Below are positions 33,093 through 43,344 of a stretch of DNA of 64,000 nucleotides, in pieces (positions within the stretch are counted from its first letter, which is position 1; every line of letters starts with the position of its first letter). The notes beneath the pieces are model-generated. The model had not been told where the DNA came from, did no database searches, and saw nothing but the letters and a program-made list of their open reading frames with translations. The translations under genes were made by a program, and so were the position numbers. Source of the stretch: Chrysophaeum taylorii (taxonomy: Eukaryota; Sar; Pelagophyceae; Pelagomonadales; Pelagomonadaceae). The DNA is taken from the NCBI GenBank assembly GCA_029834535.1, contig JAQMWT010000424.1, positions 1-64,000 on the forward strand. Reading direction: 5' to 3'.

Positions 33093-33752
33093 ACGCTTCC
33101 CTCATCCACACCATCTTACCAAGCAACCATCATTCGAACAAAATTTTCAACCTGGTGAAGCCTGGGCATGTGACGGTGGTTACGTATCTGTTCTATCGGA
33201 ATGGGGATCCTTTCGCCATATCATTGTTTTTAAGTGTCTCATTTCTAAATTTTTGTTAGTGTATTTTTGTCGTAGCACTAACTCTAGCGAATTTTGCAAC
33301 GACCTCGAGTTTGTCCGCAATTTTTGTTCTACTTATGTTCATGTACAACTAAAACAAATTTATTGTGATTCGTTTAAACCTTACTTATCACAACATGTTA
33401 CCACTCCCTTTCGTGTTGAACACGGTATTAATATGTCTGCCTTCCCCCCTTACTTACATGTTTTTAATCATGAAGTAGAAGCCGCTGTTGGTCATATTGC
33501 AACTGCCGCGTCTACACGACTGCGGCATATGCTTAATGTATCCTATAAAGGTCACCCCCTAACAGATCCGGCACCACACTACCCGTGGGCTGTTATACAT
33601 GCTGTCCAATCATATAATCTCCTTCCTAACGTTTCCCTCGAACGTATATATAATAAAGTCCTAAGCCCCCAACAAGTTTTGTTAAATCAATGTAATGTTC
33701 CCCAACAGGACCACCTCAAACCATTTGGTTCTGTTTGTTACACAAACAGAAC
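33093..33752 (+). pseudogene. Inverted partial copy of the element C integrase
   Basis: The plus-strand open frame (PSFEQNFQPGEAWACDGGYV, CRSTNSSEFCNDLEF, NHEVEAAVGHIATAASTRLR) is the same integrase that element C encodes on the minus strand immediately to the right. 33094-33525 pairs with 33753-34184 as an inverted repeat of 432 bp without indels. Fossil. Confidence 0.85.
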
Positions 33753-34184
33753 CCGCAGTCGTGTAGACGCGGCAGTTGCAATATGACCAACAGCGGCTTC
33801 TACTTCATGATTAAAAACATGTAAGTAAGGGGGGAAGGCAGACATATTAATACCGTGTTCAACACGAAAGGGAGTGGTAACATGTTGTGATAAGTAAGGT
33901 TTAAACGAATCACAATAAATTTGTTTTAGTTGTACATGAACATAAGTAGAACAAAAATTGCGGACAAACTCGAGGTCGTTGCAAAATTCGCTAGAGTTAG
34001 TGCTACGACAAAAATACACTAACAAAAATTTAGAAATGAGACACTTAAAAACAATGATATGGCGAAAGGATCCCCATTCCGATAGAACAGATACGTAACC
34101 ACCGTCACATGCCCAGGCTTCACCAGGTTGAAAATTTTGTTCGAATGATGGTTGCTTGGTAAGATGGTGTGGATGGGGGAAGCG
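33094..34184. repeat. Long inverted repeat, 432-bp arms, 227-bp spacer
   Basis: Arms at 33094-33525 and 33753-34184 are nearly identical in reverse complement. The spacer continues the plus-strand integrase copy. The transcript of either strand could fold into a long hairpin. Such near-perfect arms point to a recent rearrangement, or to an assembly artefact. Confidence 0.85.
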
Positions 34185-34538
34185 TTTTTTATGAATCGTA
34201 CAATCCAGACAGAACTTACGGTAGGGTACATCAGAAGGATGATGTCCCGGACTGGCAATAACCTGAACAGCTTTTATAGCTTGAGAATCGCTAGAATGGT
34301 GGATGTTGTGAAAATTGGTAGCACGTTGTTGCGCATCTCGAAATGCGAGGGTGCCCCTGGCATGAACTTTTCTATCAAAGGGTGCATGCTGCTCATGGAG
34401 CTGTCTTGGAGTTATGAGAGGAATGTTTCTCATTTTAGTAGGAGATGATGTATCTGCGGATGCAGTGTTAGAGAGGAAGACGTGAGCTACTGAATCGAGA
34501 TGAAAAGGTAAATGTTTGGGATTAGGTAAGATTGTCAC
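33753..34538 (-). pseudogene. Integrase, element C
   Basis: The HHCC part (NIHHSSDSQAIKAVQV, then FCLDCTIHKKRFPHPHH) and the rve core (WACDGGYVSVLSEWGSF, IYCDSFKPYLS, NHEVEAAVGHIATAAS) are in register. The catalytic D, D and E positions are visible. The left end is the rearrangement point. Fossil. Confidence 0.8.
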
Positions 34539-34848
34539 AACATGAAAAATTTTTATTAGAAATGTATAGCATTGTATTGGAACTCTGGTGTGAAATTAAG
34601 GATTTGTCTCTGGAAAATATATGGGTGAAATAGGTTGACCTGTAATTTTTGGTTATTGAAGCATGATCGGGGTCAAAGGATGGTGATAACGTTAATTTAC
34701 GTAAGTCATAGAAAATCTGACATAAATGTTTATAAATTACATGATATGTTCCAGCCGGAATAGCATTAGCGATTATGTCACAGCATAGGTCCGGGGACAA
34801 AGACAAAAGAAAATCGATTTGGTACACTGTGAAATTATTGGCGCGTGC

Positions 34849-36369
34849 CTATTCACGAGTTGAGTAATGTCGAATGCGATCGAGTCGTGGATCGTACAAG
34901 ATCATATTAGCAAACCCACGAATGGTAGGAGTGGGAGTGTATATAGAATGAACTTTGGCACCCATCTTCCTATCACTTGATGTAATAAAGCCAAGGTATC
35001 TGCTTTGAGACAGATGCATGTCACTTAAAGCAAAATTTTTATCGATAAATTCGAGACGATTTTCCCGAGGGTAGAAGACAAAAGAATCGTGAAGCACAGG
35101 TGAAGTATAGGAAACCAGTGTTTGTACTAGACGACGCGTGTCGTGATTTTCATTATTATGATGGTATGCTTGACAAAGCCAAAGAAAACCGGTAACAGGA
35201 TCGAGAGAGGCAGTCTTATCGATTCCGGTGTCGTGTGTTAGGAAGGTATAGGTTTCACCAAATGCATTTATATGTGCCTGGTATTTAGAAGAGGAGTTAA
35301 AAACTGTTATGTCTCCACCTGTGTGTCTTCCACCGGTGATGTAAATGATGGAGGAAGTAGAGGATTTATTTAATAATAACCTGTGAGATGGTTGGTTAGA
35401 TTCGATAGTTGTAATACGAAAGGACACAGGTAATGTGATGGATTTTGGGAATAAGCGTCCCATAATATTATAGATGAGAACAAAAGCTTTGAGTTCAATA
35501 GGAGATCGCATACAAGCAAGGGGCTTTCTTGAATTAGTTAAGAATCCTAAGCGGAAGTTAGAAATGCCCTCCATTTCATCTTGACTTGGATGTTCGACTG
35601 CTTTGTTTGAGTGTAGACGAAGAAACAACATGGTTAAAGTTTCGAGTTCAGCAACTGTTAAGCGAACGGATCCTGTGCGACTGAAGCTATTATGAGTTTT
35701 TGGTGTAGACACGAATGGTATGTCGGGAAAGACCTCCGTCCAAGGTTCGTCGACTATTAACTTGCGACTGATGGAGTTAGCGTAATCTGCAATATCCAGG
35801 AAGGAAGTGACTGAGTTGTTAGGCCAGGAAAGCAACTCTAGATAGCCGGTATTATAATTGCGTGCAACAAGGATCCATCTTTCTCTGGCTTGATAATCTC
35901 CACACAGATAGCATGGAAATCGGTCACATATATCCACCGTATAGTGCATCGTAGAGAAGATGAGATTAGCAACTCGCATATGGTCTTCATACGATGCGGA
36001 GTGTGGTGGCGTCATTTCCATGAAAAGAACGAGCGGCTTTAAAAGCTCAAGTACACTTAGAGCACTTGGAAAGAAGGAGTCGTCCATATCACGCTCGAAA
36101 GTTGAAATGGATCTCCCATTGACTATGTTGCGATTTGTGCATGGGGATGTCAGTTCCACTATATCAGTGTAATATCTTGCACGTTCGACGTCCGATGCTC
36201 GATGGAGATATGTGAGAAACTTGGGTAGTGATGGGAAAACTTCGATGGAATTACCAAAACGTCTTCGTAGCATGTGCGTGAGATTTTCGTCGCTCTCAAC
36301 AAGAACTTTAACGTTGATGTTGATTTGCAAGTCATTAGAAGCGCAAGCCAAGAAGGCAGGAGTGGACAT
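34849..36369 (-). CDS. DNA cytosine-5 methyltransferase-like ORF of Copia element C
   Basis: This 506-residue open frame starts within motif I (MSTPAFLACASNDLQ) and keeps VESDEN, motif IV VELTSPCTNRN, motif VI LVLFMEMTPP, motif VIII DYQARERWILVARN and motif IX-like SRTGSVRLTVAELETL. It is colinear with the ORF of element B. It continues without interruption through the conserved unknown region (TGGRHTGGDITV, HINAFGETYTFLTHDTG, VHSIYTPTPTIRGF), so methyltransferase and unknown region are one polypeptide here. That supports a two-domain protein in the family. Confidence 0.8.
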   Translation of the reverse strand: MSTPAFLACASNDLQININVKVLVESDENLTHMLRRRFGNSIEVFPSLPKFLTYLHRASDVERARYYTDIVELTSPCTNRNIVNGRSISTFERDMDDSFFPSALSVLELLKPLVLFMEMTPPHSASYEDHMRVANLIFSTMHYTVDICDRFPCYLCGDYQARERWILVARNYNTGYLELLSWPNNSVTSFLDIADYANSISRKLIVDEPWTEVFPDIPFVSTPKTHNSFSRTGSVRLTVAELETLTMLFLRLHSNKAVEHPSQDEMEGISNFRLGFLTNSRKPLACMRSPIELKAFVLIYNIMGRLFPKSITLPVSFRITTIESNQPSHRLLLNKSSTSSIIYITGGRHTGGDITVFNSSSKYQAHINAFGETYTFLTHDTGIDKTASLDPVTGFLWLCQAYHHNNENHDTRRLVQTLVSYTSPVLHDSFVFYPRENRLEFIDKNFALSDMHLSQSRYLGFITSSDRKMGAKVHSIYTPTPTIRGFANMILYDPRLDRIRHYSTRE

Positions 36370-36453
36370 CCCGGAACAAAGGAATGTTACTGTAGGTGTT
36401 CGTGAACTTGGAGAGGTAGTTACCGTGTGGAGAAAGCGTGTGGTAACCTTGCG

Positions 36454-38386
36454 TCATACAGGAGGTGAGAAGTGCTTGCGTATATAAGGCAGCTGCGAAT
36501 GCATTGACTCCAAGATGGTTTTAAGCCATGGTACGTAAATTACGCGTTCCATGAGGGTGGAATATAGCTTAAGCATTTCGCGTTGTTCGTTAAAAGCACT
36601 TAATCTGAACTGTAATGAGCGAAGTTCCATTTTACGCGCTTTCGCTTGTTGTAGCGAATAAATTGGGAGAGTAGGCAACAAGTTATTTAATCTAAACAAA
36701 GTAATCTTGACATTATCGTCAATTTTACTCTGGATAGATGATTGTCCTTTAAATTCAACCCCATAAAGATGTATACCAAGTTTATCTTCTCCCCATTGAG
36801 TCATGCTGATGATGTGCAGATCGGGATCGTTATGGTCGTTTTGCTTGGGTAGGAAAAGCGCAACGTCTAGCTTTACGTACCCACATTTGGATGCCTTGGG
36901 AGAGCGGGAATGACAGTTCTTATAATCATGGCATGTGTGATACTCTGAGTATCCGTAGCAGTCTGGATAGCGGGTGACAAGGACTCGGGTAGTTTAACAA
37001 TATGTATTGGATCAGCGTAACGTTTAAAGTTAATTACATGTTGAGAGGCACACGTGTCAGCATATCCTGGCGTCGTCATTAGCGGTAGATTGTACACATT
37101 GTACAGTGTACAGCGTAACGTTTAAAGTTAATTACATGTTGAGAGGCACACGTGTCAGCATATCCTGGCGTAGTCATTAGCGGTAGATTGTACTCATTGT
37201 ACAGTTTAAGCATTGTTGCGTAACAGGCATGTGTCGAGCTTTGACCAAACACGTACTGTGTCATGAAACTTTGCGTTTGTTCGGAAGGCACAACGACGAG
37301 TGTACAACCATTGTTTTATTTTGGTAGCAACACAGGGGGATCTGTACCATCCTCATTATCTTCGTTGGGTTGATTGTTGGGGAGCTCGGAGTGCGAGGAA
37401 GTTTCCCGAGCTTGACGACGAACAATAGCATTCTGGGCTTTAGCGTTTATGTGCTGCAGTAGCGGCTGAGGAATGTTATCGATTTCATCATCTTTGATGG
37501 ACAGAAAAGTATGAAACATTTTCTCTGTTTCAGCAGCCCCCCTCTGCTCCGCATCACTGGGGGACGCTTCAGGAGCAGAAGTTTCAGCTTGATACTTTTC
37601 TTCTATAACATGAGATTCTTTATCGGCTTCTAAGAGGTTCGATATAGTATTGGACATAGTATCAACTCGAGATAAGTATACATGAACTTGAGTAGCTTCG
37701 TCAGGATCTAAAGATTGTGTCGAAGCTTGAGAGGCGGCTGTCCAAAGGGTACTAAGTAAGCTCTTCATTTCCTCCTGTACCATTTTAGAATCGGTGGAAG
37801 GATTGGGATTTGCTTCCTGTAATTTACCAAACAGGTGGCGAAGAAGATCAACTTGATAAGTAGCCCGGTCCATAAGAGACATGTTAGAGCGTGAGTTGCG
37901 GTTAGAGGAGTGTGAGTAGACAGGACGGTCGAAACTGGTGCCTTTAACGTTATAATTTGAAGGTGGACGATAGTAAGACGCATCACGAGGTTAAATTGTC
38001 GATGCTATATCTTTTGCATTACTACGCTTACGAGCGTTAAAGCCAGACTGTCCAGCCACAGTAGCCAGCAATGAGTAAGCATTGTTTAGAGAGTCGTGGG
38101 ATTGATGAATAGTATCCATCAATAATACCTTAGGTGGCTTGGTAGCGGTAGTACCAGGGATGTATGGAATCCATGATGCGGGTTTATCCAAGCGTCGGTT
38201 AGATCAAAATTTTGTTTCATTATATATCTTTAACAAGAAATCCAATAACGGACGAACGTCGTTAGGATCGACTAGCTTTAAAACTTCAGGATCGTGAGTC
38301 GAGTTGTTCCCAGAGCGTGTCTCGTAGAGTTTACACCATTCTAATGAAGACTGAGCGTAGCGCTCGTGATCAGAAGGATTAGCATA
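36454..38386 (-). pseudogene. Protease and gag 3' part, element C
   Basis: Open pieces at 36454-36804, 36873-37291, 37316-37882 and 37991-38191 match B. The protease reads YADTCASQHVI as in B. The gag linker has ALLQ-type helices (MSLMDRATYQVDLLRHLFGK) and an acidic stretch before the protease. Fossil. Confidence 0.75.
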
Positions 38387-38389
38387 GAG

Positions 38390-38704
38390 TGCAGAGCATT
38401 TAGCAAGCAGTGGTAAGTCACCTGGGAAACCACCCCGTCTCATCATGAACGCCTGGAAGTATTTAATTCGGGGAATGAAAAGGTACGTTCCCTATATCCT
38501 CAGAACACGACAGGCGGCATCTAGAACTACACGAGAAAGGTAAAGTGTATAGTGCTACATACCTCGGGACGCGCTAGACCATGATGATGAGCTTAAGCAC
38601 AAATCAGAGGACTATTTGATTGTGTAGAAAGGAAGAAGAAGGGTAAGGAAGAGATCACGTTCTCAACGGACGGATAAGGGTAAGAGGCAGCAGATTTCTC
38701 TGCA
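38390..38704 (-). repeat. 3' LTR of fragment J (315 bp)
   Basis: It has the same TGCAGAG...CTCTGCA ends as 11214-11525 and about 93-95% similarity by eye. Directly outside its start, CCCCCTC (38705-38711) is, in element sense, the polypurine tract GAGGGGG. That identifies it as a 3' LTR. Confidence 0.8.
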
Positions 38705-40440
38705 CCCCCTCGAGATGTCTTAAGCGCAAGGTGCGACTATAGAGCATCTCTTGAGAAAGATGATGATGAAGGAAAGAAAAAAAAAGAAAAAAAAAGGGAA
38801 TACAGTCTTGATGGTCACAGAGGTCACATACGAAGCATCAAGAGTGTAAGACATGTCTTAGGACTTGGATTTGGTGGAGCTGAGAGTCGACTTGACGCTT
38901 TTGAACAGAGCATTACGAAACACTGGTACAACAGACAGTGTGTTAGGATTATCTGAGGTGGTAGACATCGTTACTGGTTCGAGAGTATCGGTATCGTCGT
39001 CGTCAGCTTCTGTTGTAAGGTGGTGAACACCAATAGCAGAATGGTGTGGTACCATGCGAAATGTAAGTGCAAGTAAAGCATTCAGTATGGATGGCACCAA
39101 TGAGTCAAGTTGTGGAGTATCCAGTTGTGTTTCCAAGAAGTTGGACTCAGCGAACGGATCTGAGAAGATAGAAGGGTCTTCCGATTCACATGCTAAGGGA
39201 ATGCTTTGAAGACACGAGAGCAGATTGTCACGCAGATGATGGAGGTGATCGTCCGGGGAGGCGTGATTGGCAGCATATTGGTCATAAGCTGTAAGAGTTA
39301 AGCGAGACAGCAGCTCTGTGATCTTGTACAGTGTTATGAGTAACACGTGTGCATTGGCAGTAGGAGGAAAGAGCCGGTTCTCCAGGGAGGTGATTGAAGC
39401 AATGGCAGCCTGTAGATCAGTGCGCAGAGATAGATTTTCAGCGCTGAGGGTGTTGACTTTGCGGATATATAGGCGAAGAGTTTCCTGGAGTTGCTCGACT
39501 TGCTGATGTAAGGCATCGACATCAGCCGAGGCAGAAGAAGCAGGGTGTGTCGATGGTGAAGTCCTTTCCAGGGTAGGTTCTGATGTGGAGAGTGAGGAGT
39601 CTAACGACGTCTCGGTCAACACATGCTGTGCAAGTAGGGGGTATTTCGCGTTTAGAAAGCGCAGAAAGTCTTGATGTTCTGCCGGAGTATAAGTGGGGCC
39701 GAACATTACATCCAGGAGTGATGGCGGTTTTGTCTTATCTGAGGATGATACGTAGTCGTCAAGATGTTGTACCCACGATTGGACAACAGTATTAATCACA
39801 TGGCGGGATTTGGAGGGCTTGAACATAGCCAGAGCTTTGCGACTCTGTGTTCGAACAAGAGTTACAAGTAAGTTAAGATGCTCAGGGTGCATCTGTGTAA
39901 TAAGCCGAAGATCCAGTGCGAAAGGCAGTTGAGTGGTGGGATCTGTGGCTGCATCGGATATAGATAGGAATAAATGAGCAAGTGACGGGTATTGCGTTAT
40001 ATTGCTAGTTAAAAGAGTATATAACTCCTTTGGCAAATGATAGGTGCGTATGATGGTCGCGCGTATATGACCAGCTGAGCGCGCATCACAGGGGGATTGG
40101 AAGGAAGTAGCATTGCGGGCACATACAGTAGGTTGTATAGGCACCTGATCGGTGTTGTGACAAGCACAGCAAATGTTCATGGTAATAGCAGAAATGGGGA
40201 TGTGACCATTCTTCTTATGGTCGTCCGTGTTGAGGTGACTCAGCACTTCAGTGGGGAGTTCACGAGGTGTTTGTGCCTTGGAACTGTATGTGGTAGAGAC
40301 AAGGAAGGTTGGTTGTCCCAAATTGTTGAAGCATTGCGTACAGAAGGATGACAAAATGAAACGGTCGCGTTTGGGGCCTCTGTAGCAGCCAATAGAAGCA
40401 ATAGCAGGAGCAGCTTCCCAAGGTCTGAGTTTGGAAAGCA
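38390..40440 (-). mobile_element. Fragment J: ORF3, polypurine tract and 3' LTR of an A-type relative
   Basis: In minus-strand order it holds ORF3 (to 38858), a short untranslated stretch with an A-rich run near 38775-38802, a polypurine tract and a complete 3' LTR. It sits inside the gag of element C. Its upstream end (near 40440) has no LTR, so only the 3' part of the element was inserted or retained. Confidence 0.75.
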
Positions 40441-40480
40441 AGGAGTTGTTCGACGAATACATGAGCATACCAATTAACAT
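38858..40480 (-). CDS. ORF3 of the methyltransferase-bearing Copia family (coiled-coil protein, unknown)
   Basis: The frame of 540 residues is open throughout. The true start is unclear, because the first 20 or so residues read gag of element C. The N-terminal third has paired cysteines (FCTQCFNNLG; NICCACHNTD) that could bind zinc, and an HLNTDDHKKNGHIPIS word conserved in element A. Residues about 315-375 form a coiled coil (DVDALHQQVEQLQETLRLYI region with heptads). The C-terminus is acidic, then basic. I see no signal peptide or membrane segment, so it does not look like an envelope protein. It lies between RNase H and the polypurine tract in both copies. A nucleic-acid-binding or particle-assembly role is only a guess. 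Confidence 0.6.
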   Translation of the reverse strand: MLIGMLMYSSNNSLLSKLRPWEAAPAIASIGCYRGPKRDRFILSSFCTQCFNNLGQPTFLVSTTYSSKAQTPRELPTEVLSHLNTDDHKKNGHIPISAITMNICCACHNTDQVPIQPTVCARNATSFQSPCDARSAGHIRATIIRTYHLPKELYTLLTSNITQYPSLAHLFLSISDAATDPTTQLPFALDLRLITQMHPEHLNLLVTLVRTQSRKALAMFKPSKSRHVINTVVQSWVQHLDDYVSSSDKTKPPSLLDVMFGPTYTPAEHQDFLRFLNAKYPLLAQHVLTETSLDSSLSTSEPTLERTSPSTHPASSASADVDALHQQVEQLQETLRLYIRKVNTLSAENLSLRTDLQAAIASITSLENRLFPPTANAHVLLITLYKITELLSRLTLTAYDQYAANHASPDDHLHHLRDNLLSCLQSIPLACESEDPSIFSDPFAESNFLETQLDTPQLDSLVPSILNALLALTFRMVPHHSAIGVHHLTTEADDDDTDTLEPVTMSTTSDNPNTLSVVPVFRNALFKSVKSTLSSTKSKS

Positions 40481-40736
40481 TTAAGGACATTCGATTAAAC
40501 TGAGATTTAAGCTCAGTGACATCTGTACATGACACTGTCTCATAGTAATGGTAAGCTAAAAGCATTACTGGACGTAGTTTATTAGGATGTGCAGTAAGTG
40601 CATAAATCTTCTTTAATTGAGGCCACATGGCGAGGGCAGGGGGTTCTTGCGATTCTAGATTGAAGAATGTGTACAAGAAACCGGCGTATTTGATCCAATC
40701 GGCATTAGAGAGACCTGCAAAGGATATGTTAGTTAG
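40440..40736 (-). pseudogene. Gag middle part, element C
   Basis: Encodes SLTNISFAGLSNADWIKYAG, FFNLESQEPPALAMWPQLKK and RMSLNVNWYAHVFVEQ, colinear with gag of element B (16490-16800). It lies between the two insertions in gag. Fossil. Confidence 0.75.
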
Positions 40737-41747
40737 AGACAAGTGCAGGCCAGTAAGTTCGCCAGTAAGTTCACCTGGTCCCAATCTCTAACCCCAGTAA
40801 GTTCACCTGGTCCCAGTAAGTTCACCTAGTCCCAATCTCTAACCCCAGTAAGTTCGGCGTAAGCCCACTCGTGCTCACATCCACTCACCCCACTCTCCTT
40901 CGAGCTCGTCGCTCTCACCTCCGCCAATCTAAGCTGCTTTGATCCGTACACGCCGCTAGCCCTTGCGTTCACTCTAAAAACCCCAGTAAGTTCACTTGGT
41001 CCCAGTAAGTTAACCTGGTCACTTAGTTCACCTAGTCCCAATCTCAAACCTCAGTAAGTTCACGTGGTCCCAGTAAGTTCACCTACCGTGCGCGTGTAGA
41101 CGCCGGGAGGGGGCTTATCGGTATTGCGCAGCACGTGTGGGGTAGGGAGGAGTCGTCGACCCAGATGAGTATATCTCCTCGGGGTTGCCGATCGACAGAG
41201 AGCCACGTAGAGCTGGACGTGGCAGAAGACGGGCTTGGGAAAGAGGACGCCGACCTCGCGGGGCGTCTGGCCCTGGCTCTTGGTGATCGTTTGGCGTCGG
41301 CGGGCCTTACGGGATACAGGTTGGAGGAGCCTCGGTGACAACGACACGATCGATCATGTATCTGGTACCGTTGCAGTGGCCGTGCGACGGGTCGAGGTTG
41401 AGAAGACATTAAGCTCGCGATCAAAGTCAGCATGCCGTTGGTTGTCAGGGAGTTGAAAACTCTACTGTAAAGAGCGAGGCGTCGTCTTCCGACCCAGCCT
41501 AGTCAGCCGAAAAGAACTCCGACGCCTCGTCTCCGGGAAAAAAAGGCCGCGGTCATGCGCGCGTTGTCCGCATCGACAACATCGTTTCGACGGGGCGTGA
41601 GAATGGCGCGCTGAAAGAGCCGCCGCGGGTCGTGGAAATAGTCTGCGAGGTCGCCGTAGACGGCTTGGAGGATCACTTTCTGGCTCTCGCGCCTACCTGA
41701 TGCTTACTCTCGCGCCTATCTGATCCTTACCCTAAATCGAGGGACAA

Positions 41748-41778
<31 letters not shown>

Positions 41779-41794
41779 AACATCTGTCGATTAG
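40737..41794 (-). mobile_element. Helitron-like remnant, copy 2, nested in gag of element C
   Basis: On the minus strand, 41336-41399 encodes NLDPSHGHCNGTRYMIDRVV and 41190-41290 encodes ITKSQGQTPREVGVLFPKPV followed by QLYVALCRS. These are the C-terminal motifs of Pif1-type helicases as found in Helitrons; the part normally between them is deleted. To the left follow a CAGTAAGTTCACCTGG minisatellite and the terminus GACAAGTGCAGG. To the right (41400-41794) are GC-rich sequence of unclear coding, an inverted repeat CGAGGCGTCG...CGACGCCTCG and a CAGA/CAAA run. The whole insertion is bounded by TAGTTAG (40730-40736 and 41795-41801). Such a duplication is not usual for Helitrons, so it may have been carried by another element. 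Confidence 0.6.
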
Positions 41795-41797
41795 TAG

Positions 41798-42295
41798 TTA
41801 GGATGAATCATACGCAATTGATTTAGGGAATCGGGTATCTAATAAGGTTAGAACACGTTTACCATCCTCATTTAATTCGGGACGAACAAGACTGTATGAC
41901 TCTTGAAAGAACAGTCGATCGAGATTACTACGAACATCGACTGATAGTTGATGCGAAGAATTAACGTGCCAAGTTCTAAGATGATCAGGCAAGGCATCTT
42001 CATTAGGTAATTGTAATTCGTTGGCCTTTTCAGCTTTCCACTGAGAGAAAATAATATCAACTTCGTGTTCGAGAAGTTGGTTATACTCCGGAGCATTCCG
42101 GGTGTAAGCGTCATACGAATCAAAGCAGAACAACGCGTCCACGTATGGACTTGTCATATGTCTGCGAAGCATTTCAATTTGGAGGCTTCCTTTGGTTGAG
42201 TTGTCTTGGAAGCGTAATCCAGTTGTGAGTTTATCAACAAGGATTTGTTCCTGTTTGTAAATATCCGTGGTGGATATTGGTTTTGGTTTTGACAT
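41798..42295 (-). pseudogene. Gag N-terminal part, element C
   Basis: The 165-residue frame begins MSKPKPISTTDIYKQEQILV, identical in its first residues to fragment F at 28574, which fixes the start. It contains SYDAYTRNAPEYNQLLEHEV and the ALPDHLRTWHVNSSH stretch, and ends where the Helitron-like insertion begins. Fossil. Confidence 0.8.
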
Positions 42296-42763
42296 AGTCG
42301 TGACCTATGGAAAATAGGTTATAGGAAGGATAAAACAGGTTGACATGTTTGAATGAAGGGCTTCTAACATGTAGAAGAATATGTACAATTCGCTATTTTA
42401 AGCGTGAGCTTATGTACAAGACCAAACAAAGCAACATGTCATTTAAACATGATGATTTGAGACTGAAGAATGGATTAATTCTCGAGCAGTCAGTCTTTTG
42501 TTGGGGAATGGAAGGAAATACCCGTACAAGCTTCCGCGGTTTGTGTAGGAAAAATTTTAATTTTATTGGCTATGCGAGTGCATATAACCAGTGGCCGACC
42601 CAACTCGGTCACAAACCAGATTAACTGGGGGTCAAATACCGTCACACAACACATATGTACAGTAGACTACCACCAAACACATTGTCGCATTGTACTCGTA
42701 ATCAGGCATAAACTGATCACTCCATTATTCGCACAACACAGTTGGGCTGACACACCTACGCAT

Positions 42764-42777
42764 CTGGGCCCATAACC
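42764..42777 (-). promoter_or_regulatory. Primer-binding site, element C
   Basis: CTGGGCCCATAACC on the plus strand is identical to the initiator-Met tRNA anticodon arm over 14 bases, directly beside the LTR end (TGGAGAG on the plus strand). The leader 42296-42763 has no supported ORF. Confidence 0.8.
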
Positions 42778-43178
42778 TGGAGAGATTTGACCCTCTCCGG
42801 GTACATGGTAGAGACTGCGTGCAGTCTTAGGCGTGTACAGACCATTCCGCTTGCCACATGTTACTACACAAGGTAGGGATTTAGGCCCTAACTTCTTAAG
42901 GACATTAGGTCCCATAGAAGCGTTCACACTGTCAATGAGGAATGAAGCCTCCATTAATTAAACAGACAACTCCATACCTGACGGTACGCACCTGGAGGTC
43001 TACTCCTTGTTGGAAGTGAACTGCAGATCTAATTCTTCATAATCTGAGATATAAGGGCGGAAGGGTAAGGAAGGAAAGAGGGAAAGCCGTATTACGGAGA
43101 GAAAACCCTCTTGTGGAGATAGGTGTGAAAGGAGTGAGAAGTTCCAGTGTCGTACACACAATAGTGTAGCTCTCTGGA
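42778..43178 (-). repeat. 5' LTR region of element C
   Basis: Matches 17612-18000 of element B nearly end to end. The inner end in element sense is ...TCTCTCCA. The outer end is defined only by loss of similarity at about 43178. The two copies differ by scattered substitutions and a few small indels. Confidence 0.6.
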
Positions 43179-43344
43179 GGTTCTTTGTTCTGGCAAAAAT
43201 AGCATTGCTCGTATACCGCCTCCTGATGTCCTCGCGCGTGATGGGTCGTAATCCGGCAAGGCATTGCGCGTTAGAGAGTTTCGTCCGAAGGTAAGACGAG
43301 GCACAGCAACCGGAACGTCCTTCGGAGGGTCTCATGCTGTTCCC

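Larger units (their letters stand above)
33753..43178 (-). mobile_element. Copia retrotransposon C, methyltransferase-bearing family (fossil with two nested insertions)
   Basis: Minus-strand order: 5' LTR (42778-43178), primer-binding site, leader, gag, protease, methyltransferase-like ORF, unknown conserved region, integrase. Gag is interrupted by J (38390-about 40440, the 3' end of an A-type relative) and by the Helitron-like insertion 40737-41794. A local repeat of about 110 bp around 37080-37190 duplicates part of the protease. Pol beyond integrase is missing because the inverted duplication begins at 33752. It is broken in several places and closest to element B. Confidence 0.8.

Noticed and set aside
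38858-40480. ORF3 as an envelope protein
   Set aside because: No signal peptide, membrane segment or glycosylation pattern; the coiled coil alone is not enough.
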